Source: Actinomycetes bacterium (lineage in GTDB: Bacteria; Actinomycetota; Actinomycetes; Actinomycetales; Cellulomonadaceae). From it: DNA of 6,953 bases. Numbering within the stretch: position 1 is the stretch's first letter; every line of letters begins with the position of its first letter. The translations under genes were made by a program, and so were the position numbers. Of the stretch, positions 6,311-6,953 are shown piece by piece. The notes below the pieces were generated by a model, which was not told the origin of the DNA, searched no databases, and saw only the letters and a program-made list of their open reading frames with translations. The stretch covers positions 1-6,953 of the forward strand of contig JAEWEI010000279.1 in the NCBI GenBank assembly GCA_023389545.1. Direction: 5' to 3'.

Positions 6311-6563
6311 GGGCCGTAACCGGATCGTTGTCGAACAGGGGGCACAACAGGACAGAAACCGTGGCGCCAGCAAGGTCGCCGTGAGAGGATCGCGACTGTT
6401 GCAGTGACGTACTGACGCTTGACCGGCGCCGCTCCAGCAGCGAGCGGCACCCCCCAGCCGACCGGCTGGTCTGCCCGGTGCAGGACGCGGGACAAGGCAT
6501 TGCGGCACGACGCAGGGCGCTGGGCCAGGCGTCGTCACCGGTTGGAACAGAAGGACAGGAAAC
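6285..6563 (+). promoter_or_regulatory. Hairpin-rich non-coding region and probable 5' leader of the cold-shock gene
   Basis: I find no credible gene in this stretch of about 280 bases. Two perfect hairpins stand in tandem: GCCGCTC/GAGCGGC (6428-6434 with 6442-6448, 7-base loop) and CCAGCC/GGCTGG (6454-6459 with 6464-6469, 4-base loop), five bases apart. They end about 95 bases before the cold-shock ATG. The last ~25 bases are A/G-rich (AAGGACAGGAAAC) and look unstructured, leaving the ribosome site open. Long structured leaders are known for cold-shock mRNAs of the CspA family in enterobacteria. Whether this one is transcribed as a leader is inference. I cannot place a promoter with confidence; TTGTCG at 6328-6333 is a weak -35-like match without a good -10. 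Confidence 0.4.
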
Positions 6564-6767
6564 ATGGCACAGGGTGCTGTCAAGTGGTTCAACGCTGAGA
6601 AGGGCTACGGGTTCATCGCCCAGGACGGCGGCGGCGCCGACGTCTTCGTCCACTACTCCGCGATCGACTCGCAGGGCTACCGCTCCCTCGAGGAGGGCCA
6701 GCGCGTCGAGTTCGAGATCACGCAGGGCCCCAAGGGCCCCCAGGCGGAGCAGGTCCGCCCGCTCTGA
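6564..6767 (+). CDS. cspA: CspA-family cold-shock protein (single CSD, RNA/ssDNA chaperone)
   Basis: The 67-residue protein is a complete cold-shock domain, the usual length for actinobacterial CspA. It begins [20 protein letters not shown], with RNP1 KGYGFI at residues 13-18 and RNP2-like VFVHYS at 27-32. Aromatic residues Trp8, Phe9, Tyr15, Phe17, Phe28, His30 and Tyr31 form the nucleic-acid-binding face. Family members bind single-stranded RNA or DNA as an OB-fold barrel, melt mRNA structure and help translation, often but not always under cold stress. The start has an AAGGA site at 6551-6555 (8-base spacing), with a second AGGA at 6557-6560. It appears to be monocistronic, with a structured upstream region and a strong terminator after it. 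The cspA symbol is by family; such genomes usually carry several paralogs, so the exact name is uncertain. Confidence 0.97.
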   Translation: MAQGAVKWFNAEKGYGFIAQDGGGADVFVHYSAIDSQGYRSLEEGQRVEFEITQGPKGPQAEQVRPL

Positions 6768-6786
6768 TCACCTGCGCTCGCTGAGT

Positions 6787-6806
6787 CCCCGGCCGTGAGG
6801 CCCGGG
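6787..6806 (+). other. Imperfect hairpin after the cold-shock gene
   Basis: CCCCGGCC (6787-6794) can pair with GGCCCGGG (6799-6806) around GTGA, giving 4 bp, one C-C mismatch, then 3 bp. It lies 20 bases after the cold-shock stop and just before the main terminator. It may assist termination or protect the mRNA 3' end. Confidence 0.3.
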
Positions 6807-6817
6807 TCCGCGCGCAC

Positions 6818-6853
6818 CGACAAGGCCGTGCCCTTCGGGGTGCGGCCTTGTCG
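6818..6853 (+). terminator. Strong 16-bp terminator hairpin with UUCG tetraloop
   Basis: The arms 6818-6833 and 6838-6853 pair along their full length: 14 Watson-Crick pairs and two adjacent G-U wobbles (6829-6830 with 6841-6842). They close on a C(UUCG)G tetraloop, one of the most stable known. It starts about 50 bases after the cold-shock stop. A long U-run is absent, as is common for terminators in high-GC actinobacteria. The symmetry would let it act on both strands, which fits the possible convergent gene ending at 6856. Confidence 0.85.
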
Positions 6854-6855
6854 CG

Positions 6856-6953
6856 TCACGGGGCCCCCTCCTGATGCGCGTTCGTCCCCGCAGGCGGGAG
6901 GACGCGAGGGTCACCCTCGGCGGTGGCGTCGGCGGCCGGGGCGACCCCCGGCC
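6856..6953 (-). CDS. Possible C-terminal end of a convergent minus-strand gene, partial, unrecognised
   Basis: On the minus strand one frame is open from the right edge (first full codon at 6951) to a TGA at 6856-6858. It would encode about 31 residues ending ...NAHQEGAP. The stop lies two bases from the terminator stem and third codon positions are mostly G or C. It looks like a low-complexity Ala/Pro/Gly tail of the kind found at the end of many actinobacterial proteins. No domain can be recognised from so little, and the frame could be open by chance. A plus-strand frame from ATG 6874 is also open to the edge and is the alternative. Confidence 0.3.
   Translation of the reverse strand, partial: PGVAPAADATAEGDPRVLPPAGTNAHQEGAP

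Noticed and set aside
1..6953. Mobile elements, CRISPR arrays, tRNA or rRNA genes, riboswitches
   Set aside because: No transposase, integrase, terminal inverted repeats, regularly spaced repeats, cloverleaf-like segments or known aptamer-like cores were seen on either strand.

Overview
The window has very high GC content, strong G/C preference at third codon positions, GTG starts, and actinobacterial-type proteins (a HelR-type RNA polymerase motor, a PAC2 family protein, a 67-residue cold-shock protein). This points to an actinomycete, possibly a Cellulomonas-like member of the Micrococcales. The phylum is well supported; the family or genus is a guess. I see no mobile element, phage gene, CRISPR array, tRNA or rRNA. 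This looks like ordinary chromosome.

Layout. Bases 1-1764 (minus strand) hold the N-terminal 588 codons of a HelR-type SF1 ATPase that runs off the left edge. A 170-base divergent intergenic region (1765-1934) holds a good -10 box for helR and an 18-base-period direct repeat over its -35 region. Rightwards follows a compact signalling cluster: a receiver-PP2C phosphatase (1935-3125), a CHASE3-HAMP sensor histidine kinase (3122-4696) overlapping it by four bases (ATGA), and a stand-alone Rcp1-like receiver (4731-5171) 34 bases further on. After 140 bases comes a PAC2 family protein (5312-6247). A 316-base gap with several hairpins then leads to a cold-shock protein gene (6564-6767). A 16-bp hairpin with a UUCG loop ends that unit. 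The last ~100 bases may be the 3' end of a convergent minus-strand gene.

How the genes work together. The kinase is predicted to sense through its extracytoplasmic CHASE3 domain and autophosphorylate on His309. It could pass phosphate to either of two receivers: Asp73 of the phosphatase or Asp67 of the small regulator. The PP2C domain is of the SpoIIE/RsbU type, which in known systems dephosphorylates an anti-sigma-factor antagonist. The likely output is therefore a general-stress or partner-switching response, but no anti-sigma factor or antagonist is encoded here. HelR, PAC2 and the cold-shock protein appear to be separate transcription units.

I do not see a clearly new system. The points most worth a second look are the branched one-kinase/two-receiver cluster, the repeat in the helR/phosphatase divergent promoter, and the hairpin-rich cold-shock leader.
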